From NCBI GenBank assembly GCA_964402065.1, contig CAYOAN010000002.1, forward strand, positions 186,001-250,000: a DNA stretch of 64,000 nucleotides, given 5' to 3'. This DNA is from CAIWMF01 sp964402065 (GTDB taxonomy: Bacteria > Verrucomicrobiota > Verrucomicrobiia > Chthoniobacterales > UBA6821). The notes beneath the pieces were generated by a model, which saw nothing but the letters and a program-made list of their open reading frames with translations, made no database searches and had not been told where the DNA came from. Each line of letters starts with the position of its first letter. Positions within the stretch are counted from its first letter, which is position 1. Of this stretch, positions 33,854-43,255 are shown in pieces. Both the position numbers and the translations under genes were made by a program.

Positions 33854-34396
33854 ATGAATAAATTTTTTTTCCTTTTAATGTTCACTGTGGCTTCTTTTGC
33901 TTTTGCTCAAGAACGGAGTAATTCAAAAAAACTTTTTATTGCTCTTGAAGAGAGCCGTTTTCATCCTGATGAATGGGATTTTTCAGTGGCAGCATCAGGT
34001 GGTGCTGGATTTTATAATGGAACAAGAAGGCCTGCTATTGGTGGCAATTTTGGAATGAATCATTTTTTTACCAACTACCTTGGTATAGGCATTGATGACT
34101 CAGTTGTTGCTATTAAAACGATAGATGGAGGTAATTCTAGCTGGAAAGCCGGTAATAATTTTCAAGCAGATCTATTACTACGTTATCCAATTTGTTCTTT
34201 GAACCTTGCTCCCTATGCCATGGTTGGTGGGGGAGGAAGATGGGGAGCCGTTGATCAGGGGAATGGAAATGTTGGCGGAGGAGTGGAGTGGCGTTTTATG
34301 CCTAAGGTGGGATTGTTTGCAGATGCACGGTGGCTCTATGGAGATCAGGCTTTAAATTTAACGTTATTGAGGCTTGGATTTCGAGTTGTTCTATAA
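33854..34396 (+). CDS. outer-membrane beta-barrel-like protein
   Basis: 180 aa from ATG 33854, where a signal peptide begins (MNKFFFLLMFTVASFAFAQ). A GTG 21 codons upstream lacks this property. The mature protein alternates hydrophobic and polar residues with many Gly and aromatic turns (SVAASGGAGFYNGTRRPAIG, GGGVEWRFMPKVGLFADARW) and ends in a strand RLGFRVVL. This is the look of a small eight-stranded OmpA/OmpW-type barrel. Function unknown. Confidence 0.65.
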   Translation: MNKFFFLLMFTVASFAFAQERSNSKKLFIALEESRFHPDEWDFSVAASGGAGFYNGTRRPAIGGNFGMNHFFTNYLGIGIDDSVVAIKTIDGGNSSWKAGNNFQADLLLRYPICSLNLAPYAMVGGGGRWGAVDQGNGNVGGGVEWRFMPKVGLFADARWLYGDQALNLTLLRLGFRVVL

Positions 34397-34504
34397 CTGA
34401 ATTTTCGCATGATGCGAACGAAGTGCTCTGCGGTTTTTATCCATGCAGCATCATTCAAAGTGAGTGAGCAGGCATGAAAATTAATCTGGAGTATAAGTTG
34501 GCTC

Positions 34505-34525
34505 ATCATTACTAATTACTGTTTA
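34505..34525 (+). repeat. short heptad array before the LOG gene
   Basis: Three 7-nt units, ATCATTA, CTAATTA, CTGTTTA, the last sharing its final A with the ATG at 34525. Shorter and less regular than the other arrays but in the same position relative to a start codon. Confidence 0.45.
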
Positions 34526-35109
34526 TGGCGAAACTTTGTATTTATTGCGGCTCCAATTTTGGAAGTGATCCTCGTTTTTTAGAGACGGCTCGTTTAGTTG
34601 GAAAGCTGCTTGCTGAGCAGAATCATACACTCGTTTATGGTGGCGGTAAGGTTGGTTTAATGGGGGTTGTTGCCGATGAGACTCTGGCTGCTGGCGGCAA
34701 GGTGATCGGGATTATTCCAGAACTTTTTATTCAAGAGGAACGTGAACTGGCACATCCAGGCCTTACGGAGTTGCACATTGTCGACTCGATGCACGCACGA
34801 AAATATAAAATGGCTTCTCTTGCTGATGGGTTCTTAGCGTTGCCGGGAGGAATTGGAACACTTGAAGAAATCATCGAGGCCTTTACTTGGACGCAATTGG
34901 GCATTCATTCCAAGCCATGTGCCCTTCTCAATGTGAATGATTTTTACAATCCTCTCCTAACCTTCCTCACAGATATGGTAGAGAAAGGTTTTCTGCATCA
35001 TGGGCAGCTCGCGCAATTGATCATCGAAGAAGACCCCGAACTAGCTATTAAGCATTTGCTAGATCGTAAGACGAATCTCGTGAGTAAATGGATGGATGTA
35101 GAAAAATAA
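34525..35109 (+). CDS. LOG family protein (TIGR00730, nucleotide 5'-monophosphate phosphoribohydrolase-like)
   Basis: 194 aa. Lysine-decarboxylase-like Rossmann fold with the family motifs: CIYCGSNFG, LVYGGGKVGLMGVVAD, VIGIIPELF, MHARKYKMA, and the phosphate-binding PGGIGTLEEIIEAFTWTQLG. Characterised LOG proteins release ribose 5-phosphate from cytokinin or purine nucleotides. Older lysine-decarboxylase labels are wrong. It stands alone with a heptad array at its start. Confidence 0.92.
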   Translation: MAKLCIYCGSNFGSDPRFLETARLVGKLLAEQNHTLVYGGGKVGLMGVVADETLAAGGKVIGIIPELFIQEERELAHPGLTELHIVDSMHARKYKMASLADGFLALPGGIGTLEEIIEAFTWTQLGIHSKPCALLNVNDFYNPLLTFLTDMVEKGFLHHGQLAQLIIEEDPELAIKHLLDRKTNLVSKWMDVEK

Positions 35110-35306
35110 ATTCAGGGGACTCCTTCCTTTTAGCGGATCGCTCGTGAAAGTAATTTTTTACTCGAGATGCGCAGCGTAATCTCCTCTTCAATTTTTCTAA
35201 TGGCTTCGACTCAAATGTGTAAAAGATGGTGTATAGTCAAAATACTTATGGCTCAGAAATAGGTAGCGCAGCGGAACGTGACGCTAGAGCTGCAGCAAGC
35301 ACAGTA

Positions 35307-36242
35307 TTACTTCTCACGTAGCATCCAAAGGGCTCCAAGAATCAGGAGAAAAGAAGCAATGACATTAATGCTAAGAGGTTCCTTAGCAAAAACAATGCCG
35401 ATGAAAGCGCCGATTGGAAGAGCAAGGTAGTTGGCTGAGGAGGCGAAGCTGGGGCCTGCACGGCCGATGAGCTTGACATAACAAGTATAAACAATGCCTC
35501 CTGCAAAAATGCCAAGCAAAATCAACGCTCCAGCGGAAGCTTGAGTGAGCGGGTTAATGATCCAAGGCCTTGAAAAAAAGAAAAGAAAGGGGAGGGCTGT
35601 GATTGTTGCTCCAATGAGAATTCCTTGTGCTGCACGGAGCGGAGCCGTTTTATCACTCAAGTGAATTTTGATAAGGGAGACTGAAATGGCAAAGCAGAGA
35701 GAGGAAAATAGAAGTGCAGCAACAGGTAAGAGTGGGAAAATAGCGCCAAGAGAGTGACCTATTTGATGAACAAAAAAACTCGGTCCGATGAGAACCAAAA
35801 CGCCAAAGAATCCAAATAGGATCGCAGTGATTTTTTTTCCAGAAATCGGGTGGTCTTTGACAAAGAGTGCTTCCAAGATGGTTGCAAAAAGTGGAACGGT
35901 GCCAATCAAAATAGCTGTCACACTACTAGGTACTTGATGTTCTGCCCATGCAATGAGAAAGCAGGGGAGTGTTGCCTCAAAAAATCCGATCAAAATAAAA
36001 GTCGGTAAGAGTGATGCAAAGGTGCGTTGGCTCTTTGTCGTTGGCGATTGCTCAACAAGCAGCATCGTTAATAGTGTCAGGACGCAAGCTCCAATACTGA
36101 TGCGCCCAGCCATAACCATGCCGTTAGAAAAACTGGTGAGTGCAATTTTAATGAAAAAATATTGAGCTCCCCAAATTAATGCAATTCCGAGGAGCAGAAG
36201 ATAATTGATCAAGTTTTTTGAGAGAGGGGGCGTAGGCTTCAT
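35307..36242 (-). CDS. EamA/DMT-superfamily transporter
   Basis: 311 aa, ten predicted helices in two EamA repeats: LIWGAQYFFIKIAL in the first, ILLGIFAGGIVYTCYVKLIG in the second, with EHQVPSSVTAILIGTVPLFA typical of the family. Inner-membrane exporter or importer of small metabolites; substrate unknown. It is the last gene of a minus-strand run with the choloylglycine hydrolase (23-bp gap) and the alcohol dehydrogenase. The ~200 bp downstream (35110-35306) contain an isolated family B end (TATAGTCAAAATACTTA at 35232). Confidence 0.88.
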   Translation of the reverse strand: MKPTPPLSKNLINYLLLLGIALIWGAQYFFIKIALTSFSNGMVMAGRISIGACVLTLLTMLLVEQSPTTKSQRTFASLLPTFILIGFFEATLPCFLIAWAEHQVPSSVTAILIGTVPLFATILEALFVKDHPISGKKITAILFGFFGVLVLIGPSFFVHQIGHSLGAIFPLLPVAALLFSSLCFAISVSLIKIHLSDKTAPLRAAQGILIGATITALPFLFFFSRPWIINPLTQASAGALILLGIFAGGIVYTCYVKLIGRAGPSFASSANYLALPIGAFIGIVFAKEPLSINVIASFLLILGALWMLREK

Positions 36243-36265
36243 GAATGAGAAGTTTTGAAAATAGA

Positions 36266-37312
36266 CTAATGATCTTGCGAGAAAAAGGATAAGCTTGGAA
36301 TAAATTTGTCACTTGCTTCCCCTGCATAGATCTGACCTTGCTGGAGAGGTAGTTTTTTAATAGGAGCTCCCTTTTTAAGATCGAGTTTATTGAGGTCGAC
36401 CCAAAAAACATTAGGACGTGTGCTGCTTTCGAAATAGTAAATGTCATTTTTTAAATCTGCAGCGCTCCGCCAGATTGTAGAAGAAATATTGGGGTGATTG
36501 GGATCTGTGCTCTCCATTAAGGGGACAGAAACAGTACGCATGATGGAAAAAATAACAGCGATGGCTTCTTCCGGAGATCCAGTTTTTTTAGCATGATTTA
36601 AAAAATAGCTGGCTCGTACAAATCGATCTGAAGGCTTCACTGTTCCAGGAAGAAAAGCTCCTTTGAGCTCTTGCCAATACTCATTTAATGCAAGTTGTTT
36701 GTCATAAGCTGGCTCATTTGTCATCACATGATAAGTTTTGCTGTGGTGAATCACTAACTTTCCATCAACATATTCAAAAATGGCATTGTCCCCACTTCGA
36801 TCCGCAATAGCCAGGTGAACGGTAGCTTGGGAGCCGTTAGGAAGCTTGTTGGCAATAATGTTGACAGAATCTTTGCTGAAATCTTTGACCGCCTCGTCAA
36901 CGGTTGCGTAGTTATCTAAAAAATATTGGGCCCAACTTAAGATCGACAAGTTTTTCCGATCTCCTTTTGGTTCTCCATATTTAGTATCCGAGAGATAAAG
37001 CAAGTTGGCGCACAGGCCTTCTGTATTAAGGCCATCTGTACTTCCAATATTGTAGCCGCTAGCAACCACGCTTCCATATTTTGAAATCCATTGCAGGCTT
37101 TGCGGGTCATCATTGTTACCACAACGTTTGACGCCTGCAGGGAAAGCCCAAAGGTCGGTTTTGATGTCTTCCATCCAATCCATGGTTCGCCCCATACCCA
37201 CCATTTGTTCAGGGCCCGAATAGGTAATGCGGCTACAAGCATTGGTAGTTGAGGGAGTAAAAAGAACAAAGCTATAGAAGGCAAGGATGAGAGCGATAGT
37301 TTTTAGTTTCAT
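36266..37312 (-). CDS. secreted linear-amide C-N hydrolase (choloylglycine hydrolase family)
   Basis: 348 aa. A signal peptide (MKLKTIALILAFYSFVLF) is cleaved before Cys26 (TTNA-CSRITY), so processing would expose the catalytic N-terminal Cys of this Ntn-hydrolase family. RTMDWMEDIKTDLW, GLNTEGLCANLLYL and HVMTNEPAYDKQL match the conserved pocket motifs. The family includes bile-salt hydrolases, penicillin V acylases and N-acyl-homoserine-lactone acylases. The periplasmic location resembles the Gram-negative cluster that often acts on acyl lactones or penicillin V. Middle gene of the dehydrogenase/hydrolase/transporter run. Confidence 0.9.
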   Translation of the reverse strand: MKLKTIALILAFYSFVLFTPSTTNACSRITYSGPEQMVGMGRTMDWMEDIKTDLWAFPAGVKRCGNNDDPQSLQWISKYGSVVASGYNIGSTDGLNTEGLCANLLYLSDTKYGEPKGDRKNLSILSWAQYFLDNYATVDEAVKDFSKDSVNIIANKLPNGSQATVHLAIADRSGDNAIFEYVDGKLVIHHSKTYHVMTNEPAYDKQLALNEYWQELKGAFLPGTVKPSDRFVRASYFLNHAKKTGSPEEAIAVIFSIMRTVSVPLMESTDPNHPNISSTIWRSAADLKNDIYYFESSTRPNVFWVDLNKLDLKKGAPIKKLPLQQGQIYAGEASDKFIPSLSFFSQDH

Positions 37313-37342
37313 AATAAAAAGGTTTTTTATTTTTGATTGTCA

Positions 37343-38413
37343 TTACTGATGCTTATCCAAAGAAGCGATATCAATAACGAAACGATAATGAACATCACCT
37401 TTGATCATGCGCTCATAAGCAGTATTAATGTCGTGTATGGAGATCATCTCAATTTCAGCCACGATATTTTTTTCTCCACAAAAATGAAGCATCTCTTGTG
37501 TCTCTTGAATTCCTCCAATCATCGAGCCTGCAACTGTTTTGCGTCCATGGATAATGTCTGATAAATCCAGCTGTAATGCTTTTGGGGGAAGGCCAACAGC
37601 AACCATTTTTCCATCATGTTTTAAAAGAGAGAGGTAATCTTCTAATTGGTACGAGGCAGAGACAGTGCTCAAAATAAAATCAAAACTGTTTCTGTGTTGT
37701 TTCATATCAGCAGCATCCTTAGAAACAATAATTTCCTTTGCCCCTAATTGCAGGGCATCTGCTTTTTTATGAGGAGAAGTAGTGATGACATAGGTATCTG
37801 CGCCAAAAGCATGAGCAAACTTAACACCCATGTGGCCTAGCCCTCCAAGGCCGATAATACCGACCTTCTGGCCTGGTCCGACGTTCCAATGACGGAGTGG
37901 AGAGTAAGTTGTAATGCCAGCACACAAAAGGGGTGCTGTTGCAGCGAGAGGCAAATTGGTTGGAATTTTTAAAACAAAGTCTTCGGTGGTAACAATACGT
38001 TGAGAATAGCCGCCATAGGTTGGAGTTTTTTTATCTTGTTCCGTGCTGTTATAAGTGAGTGAAGCGCCATTTTCACAATATTGCTCCAAATGCTCTTGGC
38101 AGGAAGAGCAGTGGCGACAAGAATCAACAAGCACCCCCACACCAACGCGATCCCCAATCTGAAATTTTTTAACAGCAGAACCGATGGCTGTTACATGCCC
38201 TACGATTTCATGCCCTGGTACGATCGGGTAAATTGCACCACCCCATTCATTGCGAGCTTGGTGAATATCGCTATGACAGACACCGCAATAATCAATCGCA
38301 ATGGCAACATCATGAGCACGAAGTGCACGACGTTCTAATGTGTATGGTTCAAGTGATGAGGCCGGATCTAAAGCAGCATAAGCTTTAGTTTTGAAGGAGG
38401 ATACAGTGGTCAT
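37343..38413 (-). CDS. zinc-dependent alcohol dehydrogenase (YahK/cinnamyl-alcohol type)
   Basis: 356 aa from ATG 38413; a TTG upstream adds a non-conserved leader. Catalytic zinc: CGVCHSDIH and GHEIVG. Structural zinc: CRHCSSCQEHLEQYC. Cofactor loop: GLGGLGHMGVKFAHAFGA, with TTSPHKK after it, suggesting NADP preference. The layout matches broad-substrate aldehyde reductases such as YahK. The N terminus up to ALDPASSLEPYTL is slightly extended and mildly hydrophobic but is not a convincing signal peptide. First gene of the run with the choloylglycine hydrolase-like and EamA genes (30-bp gap). Confidence 0.92.
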   Translation of the reverse strand: MTTVSSFKTKAYAALDPASSLEPYTLERRALRAHDVAIAIDYCGVCHSDIHQARNEWGGAIYPIVPGHEIVGHVTAIGSAVKKFQIGDRVGVGVLVDSCRHCSSCQEHLEQYCENGASLTYNSTEQDKKTPTYGGYSQRIVTTEDFVLKIPTNLPLAATAPLLCAGITTYSPLRHWNVGPGQKVGIIGLGGLGHMGVKFAHAFGADTYVITTSPHKKADALQLGAKEIIVSKDAADMKQHRNSFDFILSTVSASYQLEDYLSLLKHDGKMVAVGLPPKALQLDLSDIIHGRKTVAGSMIGGIQETQEMLHFCGEKNIVAEIEMISIHDINTAYERMIKGDVHYRFVIDIASLDKHQ

Positions 38414-38499
38414 GAAGATGATGGTTTTTAGAAAAATTTTTGTAGTCAAATGATCGTTTCATGTCAATCAGCTGGATGCAATTTTAATGTGCCTTCTAG

Positions 38500-38651
38500 C
38501 TCTGATCTTACAAACATTGACGTAACCTTTTTGGAAAGAGGAAGCGTTCTTGTCCCATTACGTTATCATTGAGATGGCGGTTGGTCTTCGGTCTTGCCTC
38601 TGCTAAAAATTGCGCCGTTCTTTCCTGTAATCTCAAAGTAATTTGACTGTA
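38500..38651. mobile_element. family B MITE-like element, diverged copy
   Basis: Right end AAAGTAATTTGACTGTA and interior blocks (AGCGTTCTTGTCCCATTACG, GAGATGGCGGTTGGTC, CTAAAAATTGCGCCGTTC, TTTCCTGTAAT) match the copy at 47647. The left end has decayed. It lies between the divergent alcohol dehydrogenase and lysS genes. Confidence 0.7.
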
Positions 38652-38897
38652 AAACTGTTTTCATCACTCAAGCTAGCAGAGTGGTCACTTAAAAAGAGCC
38701 TATCATGAGCTGGTGGTTTTTTCTTAAAAGAGTGTTTTCAACTCTTGTATCGCCTGCAGATCGTGCTCCCATTTTTGACGTTATTAGCCATCAAAATTCC
38801 TGTGTCCTATAGTTTCGTTAATGCATTAGGAGGGTATAACATATTCGTAGCTTGCCAGAAAGCCACGAGAGAGCTACTTTCCAGCTTTAAAATTTTT

Positions 38898-40358
38898 ATG
38901 GAAAACACCCCACTTCACGAACTCGTTGCTATTCGTCGTCAAAAATTAGAAGCGCTGCGTCATCAAGGTCTCGATCCTTTTGGTGACAATGCTGCTGCTT
39001 TTGCGACATCCAAAGCTGTTGCTGAGGTCGTGGCCGCTTTTGAAGAAGGAGCTCCTATCAAGGCTGCAGGACGTATTACAGCTTATCGTGATATGGGAAA
39101 GAGTCGCTTTCTCGACATTTCTGACATTAGCGGAAGGATTCAAACTTATTTTAATACAAAGGAACTCGATGAAGCGACGGTGGCGATGGCAGCACAGTTA
39201 GACATTGGTGATTTTCTTGGAGTTGAGGGAACTTATTTCACGACAAAGAGTGGGGAAAAAAGCATTCGCGCTTCCAAACTTGTTATTTTGAGTAAATCGC
39301 TGCGGCCGTTGCCAGATAAGTGGCATGGCGTTCAAGATGCCGAGATTTGTTATCGCCAACGTTATCTTGATTTGATTGCAAATGATGACTCTCGCACAAT
39401 TTTCAAAAAACGGATTTCCATCGTGCGTGAGATTCGACGCTTTTTGGAAGAGCGAGGATTTTTGGAAGTAGAAACACCAATGATGCAAGCCATTCCTGGA
39501 GGCGCTGCAGCAGAGCCTTTCAAGACACATCATAATGCTCTTGGAATGGATTTGTTTCTCCGTATTGCGCCAGAGCTCTATTTAAAGCGCTTGCTTGTGG
39601 CTGGTTTTCCAAAAGTTTTTGAACTTAATCGCAATTTCCGCAACGAAGGAGTTTCACGGCGACACAATCCTGAATTCACCATGCTCGAGGCCTATTGGGC
39701 CTTCGCTGATTTTAAAACAATGTCGGAGCTCGTTGAAGAGATGATTTGTTCTCTTGCCCAACATATCGGCGTTGGACCTCTTGTTGAACATCGAGATGAT
39801 GAAGGAAATATCACGCGTACAATCAACCTGGCGCGACCATGGAAACGCGCTTCCTATCGTGATCTCGTCGAAACAGCCGTGCCAGGCTGGTTCCAGCTTG
39901 ATTTGGAAGCAAAGCGAAAAAAATGTGCAGAACTTAAACTCGACATTTCTCACTGCGAAGCCGAATTCGAAGTGACGCAGCATGTTTTTGAAAAACTCGT
40001 CGAAGAAAAATTAATCGATCCTTGTTTTGTCACGCATGTTCCCAAAGAGCTTGTTCCATTGGCCAAGCTCAATGGGAAGGATCCTTCCTCCGTTGATGTC
40101 TATGAACTCATCATCAATGGCCAAGAAATTTCACCCGGTTACTCTGAGTTGAATGATCCCGATCTTCAACGCGAACGCTTGGAACATCAAGCTGGTGGGG
40201 AGAAACAATGTCTTGATCATGATTTTCTTGAGGCTCTTGAATACGGAATGCCGCCAGCAGGTGGTATCGGCATTGGAATTGATCGTCTCGTGATGATGCT
40301 GACAGGAGCAGCATCGATAAGAGATGTCATCTTGTTTCCGCATATGAAACAAAAATAA
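38898..40358 (+). CDS. lysS: lysyl-tRNA synthetase, class II
   Basis: Charges tRNA(Lys). 486 aa from ATG 38898, which gives the usual start (MENTPLHELVAIRRQKLEAL). An open frame extends 51 codons further up to a TTG but is hydrophobic and non-homologous. N-terminal OB-fold anticodon domain (AGRITAYRDMGKSRFLDI), then the class II core: FRNEGVSRRHNPEFTMLE (motif 2) and GGIGIGIDRLVMMLTG (motif 3). The family B element lies in the leader region, about 250 bp upstream. Confidence 0.97.
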   Translation: MENTPLHELVAIRRQKLEALRHQGLDPFGDNAAAFATSKAVAEVVAAFEEGAPIKAAGRITAYRDMGKSRFLDISDISGRIQTYFNTKELDEATVAMAAQLDIGDFLGVEGTYFTTKSGEKSIRASKLVILSKSLRPLPDKWHGVQDAEICYRQRYLDLIANDDSRTIFKKRISIVREIRRFLEERGFLEVETPMMQAIPGGAAAEPFKTHHNALGMDLFLRIAPELYLKRLLVAGFPKVFELNRNFRNEGVSRRHNPEFTMLEAYWAFADFKTMSELVEEMICSLAQHIGVGPLVEHRDDEGNITRTINLARPWKRASYRDLVETAVPGWFQLDLEAKRKKCAELKLDISHCEAEFEVTQHVFEKLVEEKLIDPCFVTHVPKELVPLAKLNGKDPSSVDVYELIINGQEISPGYSELNDPDLQRERLEHQAGGEKQCLDHDFLEALEYGMPPAGGIGIGIDRLVMMLTGAASIRDVILFPHMKQK

Positions 40359-40372
40359 ATACTCAGCAAAAA

Positions 40373-41506
40373 ATGAGTTCCCCTCTCAACAAAATAATCA
40401 TTGGAGTTTGTTTTGGTGTGTTTGCAGTTGCTGCCTCTGCGATTTCTTCGCCAGATCAATCAACTTCATTTCTAGTTAGAGAAATAAAAATCAATAAAAG
40501 ACAACTGCTGCTTAATGGAGTCCCTTTTATCATGAAGGGAATTTGTTATAATCCTGTGCGTAAAGGTAAGACTCATTTAAATGGTCTCCTCCTTATGAAC
40601 CCCACCTCAGCTGATCTAGCAACGATAGAAAGAGATTTTCAAATGATGGTGGCAGCGGGCATCAATACGATTAGAACTTATCGAGTCGTAACAAATCCTG
40701 CTATTTTAGCCCTTCTCAAGCAATATCAACTGCGAACTATAGTGCCTATTTGTGCGAATTACGAAAGCTCTCTCGATACGGATGCTATTATTCACAATAT
40801 TGAATTGCTCAAAAAAGAACCTTCAACATTGATTTGGGAAATTGGAAATGAATGGAACTTAAATTATTTTTATACCCGTAATTTCAAGACTCCTTCACAC
40901 TTAAATGGTGCCGAGCTAAGCAACCAACAATGTTTAGAGTTGGTTCAAAATATTACCAATTTAATCAGAGCGCACGATGATACTCACCCTATAAGTACGG
41001 ACGTTATCTATGCTCCTGCAGTAGCTTATAGCAATTATCCCAGCTGTGTGGATCTTTATGGAATAAATGCTTATCATGGCCTTGATTTCGGCCCAAATTT
41101 TTATCAATTGAATCAGTTGATCGGCGATAAGCCATTTTATATCGGCGAGTGTGGTGCTGACGCCTGGAATACCCCTCCACTTGATCCGAATGGTGAGCAG
41201 GGAGATGGCGTTTATGATGAAGTTTCACAAGATGTTGCCATTGGCTGTTTGATTAATCTGATGCAGCAACATCTTTCAGCAAAAGATCCTAACCATATTT
41301 TAATCGGGGGATGTATTTTTGAATGGTGCGATGAATGGTCCGATCTTGGAGTACACACTATCAAGGGAAATAGGGGACCTTCTGATGGCTCAGGGCCTTA
41401 CCCTGATAAGGTCTACAATGATGAGTGGTTTGGCATTGTTGATATTGATCGCAATCCGCGACCTGCCTATCACACGATGAGACGACTTTATGAGAATACA
41501 CGTTAA
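40373..41506 (+). CDS. exported glycoside hydrolase, clan GH-A (GH2 catalytic-domain-like)
   Basis: 377 aa. N-terminal signal or anchor (IIIGVCFGVFAVAASAIS), then QLLLNGVPFIMKGICYNP, a typical opening of GH2/GH5-like barrels, and AGINTIRTYRV. Acid/base Glu is in LIWEIGNEWN (about residue 158) and the nucleophile Glu in FYIGECGAD (about 258). Both catalytic residues of a retaining (alpha/beta)8 barrel are therefore present. The wording is also reminiscent of glucanosyltransferases. Probably acts on a beta-glycan outside the cytoplasm; exact substrate unknown. Begins 14 bp after lysS. Confidence 0.8.
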   Translation: MSSPLNKIIIGVCFGVFAVAASAISSPDQSTSFLVREIKINKRQLLLNGVPFIMKGICYNPVRKGKTHLNGLLLMNPTSADLATIERDFQMMVAAGINTIRTYRVVTNPAILALLKQYQLRTIVPICANYESSLDTDAIIHNIELLKKEPSTLIWEIGNEWNLNYFYTRNFKTPSHLNGAELSNQQCLELVQNITNLIRAHDDTHPISTDVIYAPAVAYSNYPSCVDLYGINAYHGLDFGPNFYQLNQLIGDKPFYIGECGADAWNTPPLDPNGEQGDGVYDEVSQDVAIGCLINLMQQHLSAKDPNHILIGGCIFEWCDEWSDLGVHTIKGNRGPSDGSGPYPDKVYNDEWFGIVDIDRNPRPAYHTMRRLYENTR

Positions 41507-41590
41507 GAAGACGCTGTTAGAAAGCTAATAACGGTTGCTATATCCCGGAGGGATATTGATCGGAAGAGGCTCTTTAAATAGAAGCACACA

Positions 41591-43138
41591 TTAAAGTGCT
41601 TTTTTAATCGTTTCGGCCAACTTGGGTCCAATGCCTTTAGTTGTACTAATCTCTTCCAAGCTCGCTTGTCGTAAGCGACGAACGCTTCCAAATGTTTTTA
41701 AAAGTAATTTTTTCTTAGCGCTACTGATACCGGGAACATCGTCGAGAGCACTTTCTGAAATGCGACGTCGCAACAAAAGTTCATGATAACCATTGGCGAT
41801 ACGATGAGCTTCATCGCGGATCCGTTGTAACAGGCGGAGTGCGCCAGTGTTTTTGTGGAACCTGATGGGAAGAGCCTCTCCTGGGCGATAAATTTCCTCA
41901 AATTCTTTTGCTAAACCAACAATCGGAATATCATGGAGACCTAAAAGTTGAAGTTCTTTACAAGCGACGCTGAGCTGACCTTTGCCACCATCGACGATAA
42001 TGAGATCGGGAAGAGGACTTCTTTTTCCCAAAGTTGCGTAAGAGCGGCGTAAAAATTCAGAAATTGATTCTTGAGATTCTTCATTAGTAGGGTCCATTTT
42101 TTCCAGCACTTCGGAAAGAATTCGTTGATAGCGTCGACGCACGACTTCAGCCATGCTAGCAAAGTCATCCTGCGTTTTGGTGCTAGTGATGCGATAGCGG
42201 CGATAGTTTTTTTTCTCGGGAACTCCATTTCGAAATTGCACCATCGAAGCCACAATATGGGTGCTAGAAATATTGGAAATATCAAAGCATTCCATGACGC
42301 GTGGTTCTGTAGGAAGTTGTAAGAGTTGTCGTAATTCAATGAGGTCAGCCTCAGGATCAATACTGTTAGGGAGAGATTTGCGAGTAAAGCGTCGTACTGG
42401 TTCCATCGTAGCTTGCAAGCTAGTAAAAAGATTACGAAGCGAAGCAGCTTTTTCAAAATCAAGACGATCTGCAGCCTGTTGCATTTCTTTTTCGATGCCT
42501 TCAACAATAGCTCGAGACTTTCCTTCCAGAAAATCACAAGCATCTAGCACACGTTGGTGATACGCTTCCCGAGTCACTCGATGAACACACGGAGCTGAGC
42601 AATTCTGGATAATGTGGTCGAGGCAATGTTTAAAATCTCTTTCAATAGGCTCTAATGGGGTACAAGAGCGAATGCCAAACTTTTTGATCATCATCTTCAA
42701 TGTCTGTTTTAAAGCTGTGGCATTGGGGAAAGGGCCAAAATACCGAGCCCCATCTTCCTTGCGTAAGCGAGTGAGTTGGAAGCGGGGGAGGGGTTCGTTG
42801 AGCTGCACGCGTACGAGCAAGAAGCGTTTATCATCACGAAAGCTAATATTGTATTTTGGACGCCACTCTTTGATCAGTTTTCCTTCGTACAAAATGGCTT
42901 CAGCATCGCTTTTAACGAGATGATATTCAAAGTCGTGGATGCTTTCGATGAGTGCTCGTGTTTTTAAGTCAGCGCGAGTTAAGCGAGAAGGAGTAAAATA
43001 ATAAGCTAATCTTTTTCGTAAATCGCGAGCTTTTCCAACATAAATAATGCGATGCAAACGGTCTCGCATCACGTAAACACCTGGTTGATGAGGGACCTCG
43101 CGAAGTTTTTGAATAAGACTTTGTTTTGGTAGAGACAT
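41591..43138 (-). CDS. uvrC: excinuclease ABC subunit C
   Basis: Makes both incisions in nucleotide excision repair. 515 aa from ATG 43138. GIY-YIG nuclease at the N terminus (HQPGVYVMRD...IIYVGKARDLRKRL), Cys cluster region, UVR motif (MQQAADRLDFEKAASLRNLF), RNase H-like second nuclease (MECFDISNISSTHIVASMVQ, LIIVDGGKGQLSVA, IVGLAKEFEEIY), and tandem HhH at the C terminus (LDDVPGISSAKKKLLLKTFG, TTKGIGPKLAETI). About 80-100 residues shorter than E. coli UvrC but all domains are present. A nonamer/heptad repeat region lies in the shared leader with the divergent GT2 gene. Confidence 0.96.
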   Translation of the reverse strand: MSLPKQSLIQKLREVPHQPGVYVMRDRLHRIIYVGKARDLRKRLAYYFTPSRLTRADLKTRALIESIHDFEYHLVKSDAEAILYEGKLIKEWRPKYNISFRDDKRFLLVRVQLNEPLPRFQLTRLRKEDGARYFGPFPNATALKQTLKMMIKKFGIRSCTPLEPIERDFKHCLDHIIQNCSAPCVHRVTREAYHQRVLDACDFLEGKSRAIVEGIEKEMQQAADRLDFEKAASLRNLFTSLQATMEPVRRFTRKSLPNSIDPEADLIELRQLLQLPTEPRVMECFDISNISSTHIVASMVQFRNGVPEKKNYRRYRITSTKTQDDFASMAEVVRRRYQRILSEVLEKMDPTNEESQESISEFLRRSYATLGKRSPLPDLIIVDGGKGQLSVACKELQLLGLHDIPIVGLAKEFEEIYRPGEALPIRFHKNTGALRLLQRIRDEAHRIANGYHELLLRRRISESALDDVPGISSAKKKLLLKTFGSVRRLRQASLEEISTTKGIGPKLAETIKKAL

Positions 43139-43155
43139 TGAAAACCATTTAATAG

Positions 43156-43248
43156 CGGCAAAGGAGCGCAAAGAACACAAAGAAATGTTCCAATTTTTTG
43201 AAGCTACTATTTAGCTCTTTACCCCTGACTCTTTACCCATTACTTTCC
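43156..43248. repeat. nonamer and heptad arrays between uvrC and a GT2 gene
   Basis: 43156-43182 holds three 9-nt units: CGGCAAAGG, AGCGCAAAG, AACACAAAG. 43214-43248 holds five 7-nt units: GCTCTTT, ACCCCTG, ACTCTTT, ACCCATT, ACTTTCC. The heptads end 7 nt before the GT2 ATG at 43256. The GCAAAG-type unit is one I have seen in intergenic DNA of other environmental genomes. Confidence 0.65.
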
Positions 43249-43255
43249 GTTGATC

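Noticed and set aside
38745..38897. N-terminal extension of LysS from an upstream TTG
   Set aside because: The extension is hydrophobic and unlike any LysS N terminus; ATG 38898 gives the normal start.
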